Positions 42,722 through 53,925 of a stretch of DNA of 64,000 bases are shown piece after piece. The position numbers and the translations under genes were made by a program. The notes under the pieces are model-generated. The model was not told the origin of the DNA and did not search any database. It was given only the letters and a program-made list of their open reading frames with translations. The DNA is from Eriocheir sinensis. Taxonomy: Eukaryota > Arthropoda > Malacostraca > Decapoda > Varunidae. The stretch covers positions 10,384,657-10,448,656 of the forward strand of contig NC_066567.1 of NCBI RefSeq assembly GCF_024679095.1, given 5' to 3'. Numbering within the stretch: position 1 is the first letter of the stretch; each line of letters begins with the position of its first letter.

Positions 42722-43139
42722 TGTAGCAGCCACCGCTCAAGCAGTCGCGTGCTCTCTTCCAGTGAAAACGGAAAATGGGGCGTTGCAGTATAGACTCATT
42801 GTTCATTCTTATTTTGTGTCAATGTTTTCGTTCGTGCTCCCGTCTCGCTGTTTCTTGTGCGTCTAATTGTTTATCTCTTGTTACTTGTTTACCTTTGACT
42901 GTCCGTCCACGTTCTCTTGTTGTCCACCGTTACACATTGTTCCACACATACACCAACACTTAAATGTTAACCTACACAAACAACATTCACACAAACGCAT
43001 ACACAAACAAACACCTATCATATGTGTTGTCCTTGTGATGATGAGGTGTGTAAGTTCTGTCCAATAAAGTAACCCTGGCGGATAAGACTTTCTCTATCCG
43101 TGAACCGATTAGCACTTAGAACACTCGCTACCACCAACA
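42722..43139 (+). repeat. 3' LTR of the coding-free element
   Basis: 418 bp, about two mismatches to the 5' LTR (near ATATGACTTTTT versus ATAAGACTTTCT). A 4-bp GTAT duplicate follows. Confidence 0.93.
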
Positions 43140-43872
43140 GTATAAGACCAACGCCAGATTCAGAAGCTATTGAAAGACGCACACTGTCAGAGGCTATTAA
43201 TGCTAATATCTTGTATAATGACACTGGGTATTTGCTGATGTGTGTTAACGGTATAATAACGACATTGATGAAGGAGATGGTCGATGGATACAACTACCAT
43301 TTACTAGCGTATTCTAGAGAGGTTCTTGCATTTAGCTCAACAAATGATCATTTAACTTTGTTCTGCTACAATGGTTATCATCCACAAGTTGTATTTATTA
43401 AGGTTTCCTTTGATACGCGACTGGCCCAGGTTCTCGGTTTTGTCCCAACTTAGGTTATGCTGTGTTTTCTTCCTTGGGTACACATGAAGAACAAAAAAAA
43501 AACCGTTCTTGTTCCGTTACATGGTCATGCCCCTCTGTTGAGAAATGGTGACGTACAGTGTGTTCTCATTTACACTGGCCTTGTCAATCCCTCTCGGCAT
43601 GCAGGGAAAAATGTAAATGTTCTTGATGCCTTTTCGCTCTCCGGAGATCTAACAAAAGGCGTGCATCCAACTATATATAAGTCCCTTAAATCCAAAGTAA
43701 TTGATTCGATTTCTATTAAACTCACAGATCAAAAAGGTCGTCCTATGCATTTCGAAGAAGGATACCCTGTTACATGTTTACTTCATATCCGATCGCGTTG
43801 AATCTTTGAGTATATTTTGCTGTATTAATAGGAATGTTGTCCATTTGAAAAGACAGTCTCCTCGCCGCCACC

Positions 43873-44277
43873 ATGCGGGTTACATTCATCCCTCCTTCCG
43901 TAGCAGAATATCATACCCTGTTTTCGAATGGCAAACAGATATCATCCCGAGGGAGTGGTATTGATGATATAGTCACACTTTCTTATGAACCAAGCTATCA
44001 CAGAGGTGGGGGTTTATTCTCGGTTTTAGCAGGACTCGCTAAAAGAGCTTTCCCTTTCCTAGTGAAAAATGTCATTGTGCCTTCAGCTCGAACATATGGA
44101 AACAATGTTCTAGATGATATTTCACACGGAAGCAACTTGAGAAGCTCTATAAAAAAGCATGGAATTAATTCCTTAAAGCAAGCTGCAATGAAATTAACTA
44201 GAGGAAGCGGGAAAAAGAAAGTCAAGCGAGTCGGGAGGAATAGGTGTTATAAAAAGGACATCTTTACCGAGTTGTAA
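43873..44277 (+). CDS. Maverick 1 pVI-like minor protein
   Basis: A 134-aa intact frame. Residues 1-45 are hydrophilic. Then YHRGGGLFSVLAGLAKRAFPFL provides a glycine cleavage-type motif followed by an amphipathic or hydrophobic helix, as in adenovirus pVI-like and Polinton virion proteins. The C-terminal half is basic (KLTRGSGKKKVKRVGRNR), consistent with DNA or capsid-interior contact. It stands between the minor and major capsid genes on the same strand. The role is inferred from layout and composition. Confidence 0.6.
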   Translation: MRVTFIPPSVAEYHTLFSNGKQISSRGSGIDDIVTLSYEPSYHRGGGLFSVLAGLAKRAFPFLVKNVIVPSARTYGNNVLDDISHGSNLRSSIKKHGINSLKQAAMKLTRGSGKKKVKRVGRNRCYKKDIFTEL

Positions 44278-44299
44278 TCATTGTTGAACTAAGAGCAGT

Positions 44300-45625
44300 A
44301 TGGCGAGCATCACCAACGCGGTTGGTGTCGGGGACCCGCGTTCTCCCCTGGGGTAATAATTATGCCACCGGTGTCAGTGAATTGTTTCCCCGCCCCAACA
44401 AAATGAGATTATTGGAAACAACGATTACCTCCCGTTATGATGCTGATGTTTTACCTACTAACCTTGGATTCAATATGAAATTATCCGATAGATATATAGA
44501 ATTTCTCATTCCTGAAACACTTGGCAGTTTTATTGATTTGGGGAAATTGGTGTTGCACACCTCTTTACGCTTAACTGACCCAGACAATACTACTACTCTC
44601 GATGACGCTCAACATGTTGAATTTACAAATAATACAGCCTATTCAAATCAGTGCAATGTTTTTTGGGAGGCGTAGCTGTTGACAATAATGTACTTTATGG
44701 GTACACGTCATACGTTAAAATGCTGAATACTTTGTCGCCCAACAAATTGAATACAATTGGAGCCAATGCTAATATTACCATCCCAGAGAACGGTTTTATT
44801 TCCAAAGTAACAGCAGAATACTTTGACAATGCCAGCGCGCAACACAAGACCATTATGAAGCGGATTAGGACTCACGGTATACAACGCTGTACCCCGCTTC
44901 TTCTGGATATAAGTTCTGTAGACAGTTACTTGCTCGATGGTATTTCGGTTAGACTCTGAATTGAACTATCTAGTAATGCATGGCTGCTAAATTCTCCAAC
45001 TGGCGATAACATTCGTCTGCATATAGATTCAGCCAAGCTGCTTTATACGCGACTGTTTCTTTATCCTAATGCACTTCATGCTTTGAACGCGTCTCTCGCC
45101 ACAGGGAATCTTTTAAAATCGACATTTACCAAAACCCTCTTGAAAACCTATGTGCTAGCCAAAGACCAAACCTCAGGAACGTATGATCAACCGTGGGGTA
45201 ATGTAATTCCGAAAAAACTCTCGCTTATTATATCGAGCATGGAAGCTCATTCTGGCGACTATACGCTAAATCCAGTGTATTTGAGCCATGGCGATATAAG
45301 TCAAATAACCATGTATAATATTCCTAGTAAATTCCCTCATGACTATGCTGAGCTCTACCATTGTACTTTGGATGCACTTGGTTTTCACAAAGACCATTTA
45401 ATCGGAAAGGATATTTTCGGCAAGGGGGCAATGATTTGCACATTTGATTTGCGTGCTGAAAACTTGAATGATAATTTGCCCGTTGAAATGAATGAGGGGC
45501 TTAGACTTAGCTTGAATCTAAGCAAGGGAGAAAACGAGAACCGTCTGTTGATACTGTTTGGCGAAACAGTGGGTATAATAACAGTTAGTTCTGAAAGACG
45601 GCTGCAGTGTGATGTGCGCGCTTGA
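44300..45625 (+). pseudogene. Maverick 1 major capsid protein (double jelly-roll), broken
   Basis: The first ATG (44300, MASITNAVG) leads to a stop within 20 codons. The coding continues in another frame at 44322-44675 with GVSELFPRPNK and RYIEFLIPETLGSFIDLGK, which fits the N-terminal jelly-roll of Polinton major capsid proteins. It shifts near 44655 to a frame (44651-45625) interrupted by TGA at 44957. That second part has LSPNKLNTIGANAN, FLYPNALHALNASL and ISQITMYNIPSKFP. About 440 codons in all, a normal length for the family. Two shifts and one stop show it is dead. Confidence 0.8.
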
Positions 45626-45637
45626 AGCGGCTGTGCG

Positions 45638-46147
45638 ATGAACAACATGGAGATTGAAAGAGGATTGAGGGGGCACATAGGAAAGCAAGCCTTGTTTTTA
45701 GGCGTGTTATTGGCAGACGAGGTAAACTCTATACCTCGATATAGAAAACCTATAGTGTGCATCGTCAATACGCTACCAAGTTATTCTAAAAGAGAAATGG
45801 GGCACTGGATTTGTCTCTACTATGAACCGGGCATGGCAGTGTTCCTAGATAGTTATGCTCTCGATCCAAAATCATACTCTGATCATTTTAAATATATTGA
45901 TTAACCCGGGCTCAGTATGTATAAAAATGCATCTCGACTTCAAAGCACGCGAAGCAATGTGTGCGGGGCTTATGCCATGTACTTTGCCTACAATGTTTCA
46001 CACTTGGGTGTAAGAGAAACTCTTGAAAAAATATGTATGGAGTTTTCCAAGACCGAATATTCGAGGAATGATGAACACGTGATGAGATTCGCTTACAGCA
46101 AGTTTATAATGCCCGTATGTCATCAAACATTTAAAACGTGTTCATAA
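45638..46147 (+). pseudogene. Maverick 1 adenain-like cysteine protease, one nonsense codon
   Basis: A protein-maturation protease related to adenovirus protease. The catalytic set is visible: His in REMGHWICLYYE near 45800, Asp in FLDSYALDP near 45845 and Cys in SNVCGAYAMYFAY near 45955. An in-frame TAA at 45902-45904, between Asp and Cys, splits an otherwise continuous frame of about 170 codons. The start is ATG 45638, or 45647 (MEIERGL). It lies just after the capsid genes and would cleave virion precursors at GG-type sites like those at 37930 and 43995. Confidence 0.88.
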
Positions 46148-46860
46148 AAAGTAAGTATTGACTTTATTGATTTTTTCATATTGAAGTGTATTACACTCCA
46201 TGAAGCTATTCTAAGCTTAAATAATTTTCTAGTTCCTTTATCGGGGGGTGGGGTGGTTGTATACCATGCTTAAATCAGAGGTCTGGCTCTACTCACAGGT
46301 CCTCACTCGTCACCGCCACTACCCCGTGCTGCCCCCGCCCCGCCCCGTCCCGGGCCCCGCGCAATCCTGTCGCATCCTGTCGTCGCAGCGCCCGCAGCGC
46401 CCGCTGCCTCCGCCGCCGCCGCCGCCGCCGCCGCCTTATTTGGCGGGCAGTCTTTTATGTATGAGCCGGATCGAAACATAAAAGCGTTTTATTCATATGT
46501 TTCCACAAATCGAATAAATTTTAAGACAATTATTGTGTTTTTTTTCATCCGTTTCTTTTTTTGATAAAGGACATATAAACAAGTCAAAAAAAACTCAATG
46601 TTTATTGGAATTTGGTCAAATTATGATTCCAGATTCATCATGTGCAATTTTATAATACCATAGACTCTAACATTAGTCCTATATACAGAATATATTTACA
46701 TATATTTTATATTTAACATAAAAATAGCAGTCATATTCTTACACTATAAACAGTATATACAACATTCACACCAGTCCTTATCTTATAAACAACTACAATT
46801 TATTCTGAAAACTCTGTATCTTCTAGCATATATTCAAGGGGGGATGATGAGAGCATTTGA
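46148..46860. other. Convergent intergenic region with GC-rich block
   Basis: Separates the plus-strand structural genes from the minus-strand polymerase. It holds a CCGCC-rich block (46310-46440) and AT-rich sequence. Much of it is duplicated in Maverick 2 at 53985-54290. Confidence 0.8.
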
Positions 46861-46865
46861 TTTAT

Positions 46866-49800
46866 TTATTTCTGTTCCGCGGCTAGCATTAACATGTCAT
46901 CATCCGTCTCTATCCGTTTTATCAAGGGAAAATATTGCTCGGCCAGCACATCCCGTTCTCCCCACAATTCATAGGTTTCTTCTTCTAGTTCTCCCATTTC
47001 ACCGATCTCTTGCCCACCCATTACTTCGGCTAGTCTCGCTTCTGTTATGCCTCTTTCATCGCCTTCCTCCAAATTTTCTTCGTTTGACAGTGTCATGATC
47101 TGGGGTACCTCCTCCTCCTTCTCTTCCTCCTCTATCCCTATAGAATTATCGGGATGACCGTAAGATCGTGACTCCAAGGTGCTAATGTAGTATCGTTTGT
47201 CCTGAACTACAGATATCCCTCTCTTGGGATATTTTACTGTACTCAATCGTCCATTGCGCACTGTGAATCCCTGATAGTCAAAGGTAAATGTTTGCTTCTG
47301 GAATAGGGCGTCTTTGTATCGCTGATGAGCAATTTTCTTCTTTATGAACTTTGGAACGCCCTTAGCTGAACTCAACCGGTCACCGTCTGCCAAGAGGATG
47401 GAGTAGCACTTTGGTTTTACACCTACAAATTCTGAGATAGTTCTTTTTCCCACTTCAGACTTGAGAAATCCAAGCTTTCCTTTGTTGTCTGTGCTGTACA
47501 AGGAATGTGAGGGGCTAAAGTTACTTGTGTCTATATAGCTTTTGAAGGGTTCCTGCGAGCACTCTGTTAATAGATCAGGACTTTCAATTTCTGTTATTAA
47601 GGAATCAGTGTCACAATACACTAGTTTCGCCCGATCTCCGTAATGAACCTTCAACACATTGTAATAGAAATCATATAGTCGCAGTTTGGACAGCTCTAGG
47701 ATGTAGTAGCCAATGTAGTTTGGATGATTCACCCGTGAATATTTCCTATGGCGAGTTACAACTACATGGCCATCATTGAGAGGTACAACGCGTTTAAAGT
47801 AAGGACTTCGGGCCAGCTTCAGAAACTTTTCGCGGTTAGTGACAATATCTATGTCTTCACTATATTTGGGCACGTTCATTGGGAATCGAACAAAAATGCT
47901 GTTTGAAATACACTTGATTGCATTTTTCTTGATAGGGCAAGTAGCACTTTTGCGGGCTTCTATGTTATCCTGAATGAATTCCGCAAGAAAGTGCTTTTGC
48001 TTAAACGTATAAATAGCATTCACTTTTTTAACAACCAGGCCTAGTTGAATAAGTAGTTTAAGGAGGGACAGAGCAAACAGCATTTTCTCCTGAGCAGCAT
48101 GTGTTCCAATCAGTTTTATGTTCTTACACGGTACTGGACGGTTTTCTTCTTCATACCATTCGCGTGTGACTGACGATATATCTCTGTTGGTGATATTGTG
48201 TCTTCTGATGATCAGTAGGAGGTCATCAGTTTTCTCAGCGACTTCACGTGAGACAGCCTCAGTATCGCACAGAATGAGATATCCAAAATCGCCATCGGTT
48301 GCTTGATTGACCAAGCCCCCGCTCAAAAACGATTGCATTTTTGTCTCATCTAGTTTTCTCATATCCCCACATGGCAACTTCTCTTGCATTACAGTGGGAT
48401 AAAGACTGTTGAAGTCAAGATATGAAAGGAAAGTGCTTCTATCATGTTTTGGATTAAACTGAGGGTTCGTGTAGATGTTATTGGCGCGTACAAAACGACG
48501 CACAACACTTGTGTAGCCCCCACGCACATTTGTTTGAATGCAATGATATATGTCTGGGCTACTAAGGACCTCTAATTCCTGCTGTGTTTATAGCAGAAAG
48601 GAGTCATAGGCAAATCCTGGCAGGCTAACATAATTTAAAATATCCAACCTCCACTGGGTTTTCAAAATACCTTGCCACTCTAGGAAGACATCACATAGAA
48701 GGCCAACATCCACTTTTACATAAAGCAACAAATAGTCCTTCAGGCTCTGACACCCAGCTACTTTCCAAACATTCTGAGCATGTTTATAATCACTTTCGGA
48801 AAGTTCTGCTTCTTGAAGCGAATTGAAAAAATCTTCGCGGAATGGAAGACGTGTCTCAGAAAGTCGTTCCATCGAATCCATATAGTCATAACAAAACACC
48901 TGCTTTCCCTTGATCAATAATGGCAACGCAGGTGCTGGCACATCTTTCAACATCTGTTGTGTGCATATGGGTTCGTTCCCATTACTGATGAATTGGTTCG
49001 CTAAAGCCGCGAGTGAACCAGACACAAAGGCATACGAGTTAATAAATTTCAAGTAATTTATGATGACTTCATGGTATTTGTGAACTGAACGTTTTGGTCT
49101 TAGTTTGATTTTCAAGTCAGGTATCGTTAATTCACGCAGGATTAACGACATGTCGTAATTAGCATTATGTGCAATGAGAGTGAGCTGCAATTTGTGATTT
49201 TTCATTTGGAGGTTGCATCTATTACAATAAGCTCCAATGTAATTGTTTCCTGATTTTTCATGGTCATGATGTTTTACTCCTTTACCTTTTAAAAAACCCT
49301 GTTTACAGAGAAGACAGTGAATTTGCTCATTGTGACGTCGCATCTTCATCGGTCATGTTGATTTTATTGTAGCCTTTAGAAAATTTTAACTTCTTCCAGG
49401 CACGCTGCATTGTATGAATAAAATGGTTTACAGCATTACTTCCACAATAGGATCCGCTTTGTATTGTTTCTCCGTTTCTATTCACTATAATGTAAGCATA
49501 CGCTACGGCAAAGTGATGTCTCTTTACACATCCAGACACATTCGAAGAAGGCTCTACGAGAATACTCTCAAAGTCATAGAATGCTAAATAAGATGGCTCA
49601 TATGCCTTAGCATGATTAATAAATTTCACAGTAGAGCCCTCGGGTGGGAATCTTAGTCTTGTGATCATCGTTGGGCAAATTAGCACATGTTCAGCAAGCG
49701 TTGTCTTGTTCTCACAGGCGCACAGGCAGATCTCGCAAAACATTTTTCCCGCGACGTTGGCAGGTAAACAGGTTCATGTATGCGTCAAAGTCTTGGATAA

Positions 49801-50703
49801 GAGCTAGGTGTCTGTTCCCCAACAACAGACAATGAACAACTTGATCTTTGAGCCCCTTTCTGACTAGAGTTAGTTCGCCTTTTTTGTCTTCAACGTTGTC
49901 TAGACAGTAAACGCGAATACTTATGTTGTTTAATCTTTCAAGCCGACCGAGGTCTTCCCAGGATACCGGGGTTGGAATGTTACCCGTATTAATAGAGGCC
50001 AAGCAAGCATTCTCCCATTGCCTGCCCGATGGAACTACATTTCTTGACTTTAGATAGCGATAAGCTGTTAGAACTTGGAAAACACAGTCCGTGGGTCCCG
50101 AAGGGTTGAGAACTTGTGTTTTCCATGGAACACCCTTAGGATAGGGCACATACTCTCCAATACTATTGTGCAGCATTATAAGAGAGAAGGGAAATTTTAC
50201 GTTAACTATTTCATCTAACGTAAATCCACTGCCCTCTTCGTCTGACATGTCATGTTCAAACCGATTAACAAAATATTCGGATAGTTCACGTACATATGAA
50301 TCTATATCATCATAGCTAATTACCTGCATATGACTTCTCATATACATATCTCTATATTGAACTCCGTCGTCGGGGTCTTCTCTGACTAAACGCAGATGCA
50401 TGTCAACGTACACTTTAAAAGAAGGAGGTCTAACCTGCTGGCAGCCTTGGAATATAGACTCTATTGCCTCGCGAAGACGGTCAGTGTTGTTGTTGAAATA
50501 CGATGCAATGTCTCCGTTGTCTGCTGGTGGGACGGGCACGTCGATCGTTGTTAAGGCCCCGTTGAAATGTTGGCTTATTTCACCGGGTGTTGGTGAGGGT
50601 GTTGTTGCCGGCCGTCCCGGGTTATAACCGCTGGGCTCTGGCTGTGGAGAACTGTTTGGATGGGAGAATCCCTCACGACGGGCATGCTTTTTCCTGCAGG
50701 TGT
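46866..50703 (-). pseudogene. Maverick 1 protein-primed DNA polymerase B
   Basis: Replicative polymerase. N-terminal domain from 50703 leftward, with NPSGPTDCVFQVLTAYRYL near 50090. Then a CEICLCACENKTTLAEH zinc motif (49738) and exonuclease I YLAFYDFES (about 49575). A C..C/HDH..C..CNLQ zinc knuckle lies near 49310-49200, exonuclease II TLIAHNANYD near 49165 and exonuclease III YVKVDVGLL near 48718. Polymerase A is YLDFNSLYPTVMQ near 48410, motif B NAIKCISNSIF near 47925 and motif C VYCDTDSL near 47605. Lesions: frameshifts near 49740 and 49345 and a TAA at 48588-48590. In Maverick 2 that last codon is Lys. The length, over 1200 codons, is normal. Confidence 0.9.
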
Positions 50704-50798
50704 CTGAAGAAAGGGAAAATAATATTAGAGGGACCAGTGAAATTACAATTTTTTCCTTAGAACAGACGTGTGCGCAATAAAAAAACGTAGAAACTTAC
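50704..50798 (-). other. Probable intron in the polymerase 5' region
   Basis: On the minus strand a consensus donor (AACG/GTAAGT at 50799) and an acceptor with a pyrimidine tract (TTTCTTCAG/ACACC at 50703) define a 95-bp intron. Joining across it keeps one frame open into the polymerase. Confidence 0.65.
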
Positions 50799-50902
50799 CG
50801 TTTGTTCCTGTATTCGCTTGTTTTCGTTTTCGTCCACTACCGATCGCTGAAGAGGAGGGGCAATGGCTGAGCCTACCAGACCCGCCTTCTTCGGAGATAG
50901 CC
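50799..50902 (-). CDS. Upstream exon of the Maverick 1 polymerase
   Basis: A 104-bp exon candidate between an AG acceptor (CCTTAAG) and the GTAAGT donor. It encodes a serine/glycine-rich, basic segment (SGRLSHCPSSS, GRKRKQANTG) and enters with one base and leaves with one base. Such low-complexity N-terminal extensions may hold a nuclear signal. A further exon is likely near 50950-51080 (STSSDRSDVGFSEL), but its donor is unclear. Confidence 0.5.
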
Positions 50903-51147
50903 CTTAAGGAATATGAAACACATAAATGAAATTTTATGATCCTCTCTACCCCGCACATATTTTTGGTTTTGACTGGCTTCGTCGCTGAGACCCGTCCGTG
51001 GAGAACAACTTCCAATATCGCTGGGGCCTAGTTCAGAGAAACCGACATCTGATCGATCAGAGCTAGTCGACGGTGTCTCTTCTGAAAACAGATAGAAAGA
51101 CTAAAGTCGATATTGAACATGTTGCCCAACTCTCTACCCCTCCCCCG

Positions 51148-51372
51148 TCATCCACATCTGCTACTGTTTTTTTTATGACAATCATATAAAGTAACGCGAA
51201 CATTTAAGTACTTGCCATTGTTTCTAGTAGATATATCTTTCGATCCAGTCACAAGGCCCTCTGGAAGGCAGGCCGCCCTATGAGCTGCGAGTGTGGACAA
51301 CAGGAAGTAATTATTACACCATGAACATTTGATACAGGTGTGTACAGGGATCCACATGTTTGCGAGAAACAA
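51148..51372 (-). CDS. Small zinc-finger-like ORF upstream of the polymerase
   Basis: The frame shows HTCIKCSWCNNYFLLSTLAAHRAAC, a C-x2-C and H-x3-C arrangement like a single C2H2/C2HC finger, with conserved-looking flanks. It could be the first coding exon of the polymerase transcript. A donor-like GCAAGT or GTACTT lies just downstream near 51215. It is not proven to be connected. Confidence 0.45.
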   Translation of the reverse strand: MFLANMWIPVHTCIKCSWCNNYFLLSTLAAHRAACLPEGLVTGSKDISTRNNGKYLNVRVTLYDCHKKNSSRCG

Positions 51373-51470
51373 GAACAGGAGACCTCTTGACCCGAGACCT
51401 CATTGAGAAGCTGTGAAGTGCTCGTTGGTTTGACGCCCATAAATACCCCCGGCGTTGTGTGTTCGTTTGT

Positions 51471-51473
<3 letters not shown>

Positions 51474-51533
<60 letters not shown>

Positions 51534-51721
51534 CCTCAGGTCAGTCCTTAATGACCCGAGGTTTATTGTAATGACTTGAATCATTAAGGCTTCAGAAGAC
51601 CAGAAGGCGTGGCCTCAGATACATGGAGATGTCATCGAAACATTTTTTCCGTGATTTTGTCTCGTATGAACAGATGTGTGTGTGTGTGTGTCTGTGTGTG
51701 TGTGTGTGTGTGTATGTGTGC

Positions 51722-51776
<55 letters not shown>

Positions 51777-51938
51777 CGTGTGCGTGTGTGCGCATGCATG
51801 TGTGTTCCTCAGGTCAGTCCTTAATGACCTGAGGTTTATTGTAATGACTTGAATCATTAAGACTTCAACAGGCGTGGCCTCAGATACATGGAGATGTCAT
51901 CGATCCATTTTTTCCGCGATTTTATCTCGTATGGCTAG

Positions 51939-52006
<68 letters not shown>

Positions 52007-52151
52007 ATGCATGTGTGTTCCTCAGGTCAGTCCTTAATGACCTGAGGTTTATTGTAATGACTTGAATCATTAAGACTTCAATAGGCGTGGCCTCAGATAC
52101 ATGGAGATGTCATCGATCCATTTTTTCCGCGATTTTATCTCGTATGGCTAG

Positions 52152-52211
<60 letters not shown>

Positions 52212-52222
52212 GCGTGTGTGTA
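51474..52222. repeat. Tandem 213-272 bp units with (TG)n cores
   Basis: Three units start TTCCTCAGGTCAGTCCTTAATG near 51532, 51804 and 52017. Each contains GGCGTGGCCTCAGATACATGG, then CTCGTATG and a (TG)n run (51676-51785, 51940-52010, 52152-52222). The array lies where the ATPase C-terminus should be, so it replaces or splits it. Confidence 0.9.
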
Positions 52223-52299
52223 TGCGCGCCTATGGGAAGAGGGAGGGAAAGAAAGATAAGACGCCGGGAACACGTGCGCAGGACATATTCCAGCCTGGT

Positions 52300-52782
52300 C
52301 ATTAACCTAATGTCTTTGTGAATTAGAGATAAATCGCGCTGTCTTAACAAGATTAAATGAGAACAGTTCAGGCTAATATTCCTTGCATGATTTCCACCCA
52401 TATATAGATTTTGAGTGATAAATATGCATGAAATATTGTTGTGCCGTCCGCGAGTAAAAGCATCAACCACAATTTTGTTCCTTACAGCATTAATGAAAAT
52501 GTCGTCAAGAACATACAATGTCCCTCTCTGATCAAACGTATCCTCGTTGGCAATTGGATCAATTATTTCAGACGACACTATAACTTTAGGTCCTATTTCT
52601 TTATTTATTTGAAGAGGATGAGCCGTTAAGCCACATATGACAATTTTTTTGAACTTTTCATGATACTTCACTATAAGCTGCTTTACAAGTTCCGATTTTC
52701 CAGAGTTGCTATATGCTGCAACTATTATGAGCGCAGGGTATTGGAAAATATCGAGAAGGTTCTCTGAATATGTCTCAGCCAT
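52300..52782 (-). pseudogene. Maverick 1 A32-type packaging ATPase, C-terminally truncated
   Basis: A genome-packaging motor of the FtsK/HerA-A32 family. It starts at ATG 52782 (MAETYSENLLDIFQYP). The Walker A is AAYSNSGKSE near 52710 and the Walker B TLYVLDDIF near 52510. A downstream conserved ITQNLYMG lies near 52400. After HKDIRLM at about 52310 the frame runs into repeat-derived codons, so the C-terminus is lost. The Walker A lacks the first canonical glycine position but keeps GKS, as seen in the family. Just upstream, at 52809, a LINE-A poly(T) begins. Confidence 0.85.
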
Positions 52783-52854
52783 AGCGGAAACTCTATTAGT
52801 GATGGTAATTTTTTTTTTTTTTTTTTTTTACAAAGGAGGCAGCTCAAGGGCACA

Positions 52855-53502
52855 AGTAGTAACAAATGTACGGAAGTGGGGGTTGCCTCAGCGGGGGGGA
52901 CTGGAAGTGGGGGTTGGGGGGGTGAGCGGGGGTTACAGGAGTGGGGGGTAATTTGCGGGGGTTACGGAAGAGGGAGTATCTAGACCCCCCCCAAACCCCC
53001 CCCCCCCACACACACACACATCTTTTATTTTCACCCCCCCTCACCCCCTCACCCCTCTCGGACTAGCGTTCGGACGCGCGAAGGTGACGGGAGTCAGGGG
53101 GCCCAGCAGGGAGGGGGGGTGACGGGAGAAGGGATACTTGAAGGGTTAAGATAAGATCTTTCTTTGACCCTCGAATGACCACCAGATTATAATCACGGAA
53201 AAGGTTAAGGACATTAGGTTAATGACCAGGCTGAAATATGAATTTACTCTCTAATGCAAGTCCGAAAATAAAATAAAAAATCGCCATTGAACGTAAGACT
53301 CGATAAATTATTTAAGTTTTTGCTGGAGGTATTGTCTCATTCTCTTCTTATTTCTCATTTCTCAACTTGTTTGTTCTTTGTTCTTTCCTCAACTTATATA
53401 TTTTTTTTACTCCGGTTATTTGGTGCCATCTAACCTAAACACTGCCGCCCCAAGTCTTTTTTTTTTCTGATCGAATTTACCTTTTTGAGTGAAAAAGTGA
53501 TC

Positions 53503-53560
<58 letters not shown>

Positions 53561-53925
53561 CATTCCCCTCCGAGTCTTGAGAAATCTGCGGCTAGCTCGA
53601 AATTTTGGGCCATCTTTTTAGCCGATTATATGCTCGAAGCGGAATTTAGTGAGGATTCTTATGGTATCTTCAAATTCCTCATACGTCTATTAGTTCCCGA
53701 GTTACACCGAGAAAACTGATTTTTTTTCTCTCGTCAGAGTAGCATAACAAATAAAAAACACTCATTAATATTAATGTCTTATATCTCATTTCTTAACTTA
53801 TTTCTTCTTATTTCTTTTCTCAACTTGCATTTCTTTATATTTTCTGCCTGCTCTTCGGTGTCATATGACCTTAGACGTTGCCGCATCGAGTTTACCTTTT
53901 TCCGTGAAAAAGGGATCATGTGTGT
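52855..53925. repeat. Maverick 2 left terminal inverted repeat
   Basis: GC-rich outer part (52855-53150), then a 53160-53480 block, a (TG)n run (53504-53557) and most of a 420-bp unit. The inner edge passes into a protease fragment at 53925. Confidence 0.87.

Larger units (their letters stand above)
40051..43139 (+). mobile_element. Coding-free LTR element (LARD/TRIM-like), 3.09 kb
   Basis: Two 418-bp direct LTRs (40051-40468 and 42722-43139), starting TGTAGCAGCC and ending CCACCAACA, differ at only about two positions. GTAT is duplicated (40047-40050 and 43140-43143). ATTGGTGACCCTGG right after the 5' LTR is the likely primer site. A G-run with GGAGTAC (42709-42721) just before the 3' LTR is the polypurine tract. 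The 2.25-kb inside has no gag or pol, only GC-rich tandem repeats, so it must be mobilised in trans. The insertion looks very recent. Confidence 0.92.
39842..43801 (+). pseudogene. Maverick 1 minor capsid (penton-like) gene, split by an LTR element
   Basis: The N-terminal part (39842-40050) starts MESHHIYVTS and includes YPNSSTSFTN, as at the start of Polinton minor capsid proteins. After the LTR element, 43144-43453 continues in the same frame once one 4-bp duplicate is discounted, and ends with an LAQVLGF block. A stop or shift near 43453 leads to 43457-43801, which has the APLLR block near 43530 and an FEEGYPVTCLLHIR end. The whole would be about 280 aa, short for a penton homologue but consistent. 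The gene has two lesions: the LTR insertion and the frame change. No joined sequence is given. Confidence 0.72.
36030..52808. mobile_element. Maverick/Polinton 1, left-truncated and interrupted
   Basis: The gene set is the Maverick set: retroviral-type integrase, minor and major capsid proteins and adenain-like protease (plus strand), then protein-primed polymerase B and A32-type packaging ATPase (minus strand). A macro-domain-like gene and several small ORFs are also present. Most genes have stops or shifts. The left end is not intact. On the right, a LINE-A copy (poly(T) at 52809-52829) is inserted just past the ATPase start. The original right end may lie beyond 63570. Confidence 0.9.

Noticed and set aside
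51592..52222. HTHTHT- and CVCVCV-type ORFs here and at 9641, 13223, 17504, 58419, 59650 and 63662
   Set aside because: Translations of (AC)n and (TG)n microsatellites.
36810..52782. A free or recently integrated DNA virus (adenovirus-like)
   Set aside because: The protease, capsid and polymerase genes fit the Maverick/Polinton set with a chromodomain integrase, and most are broken.
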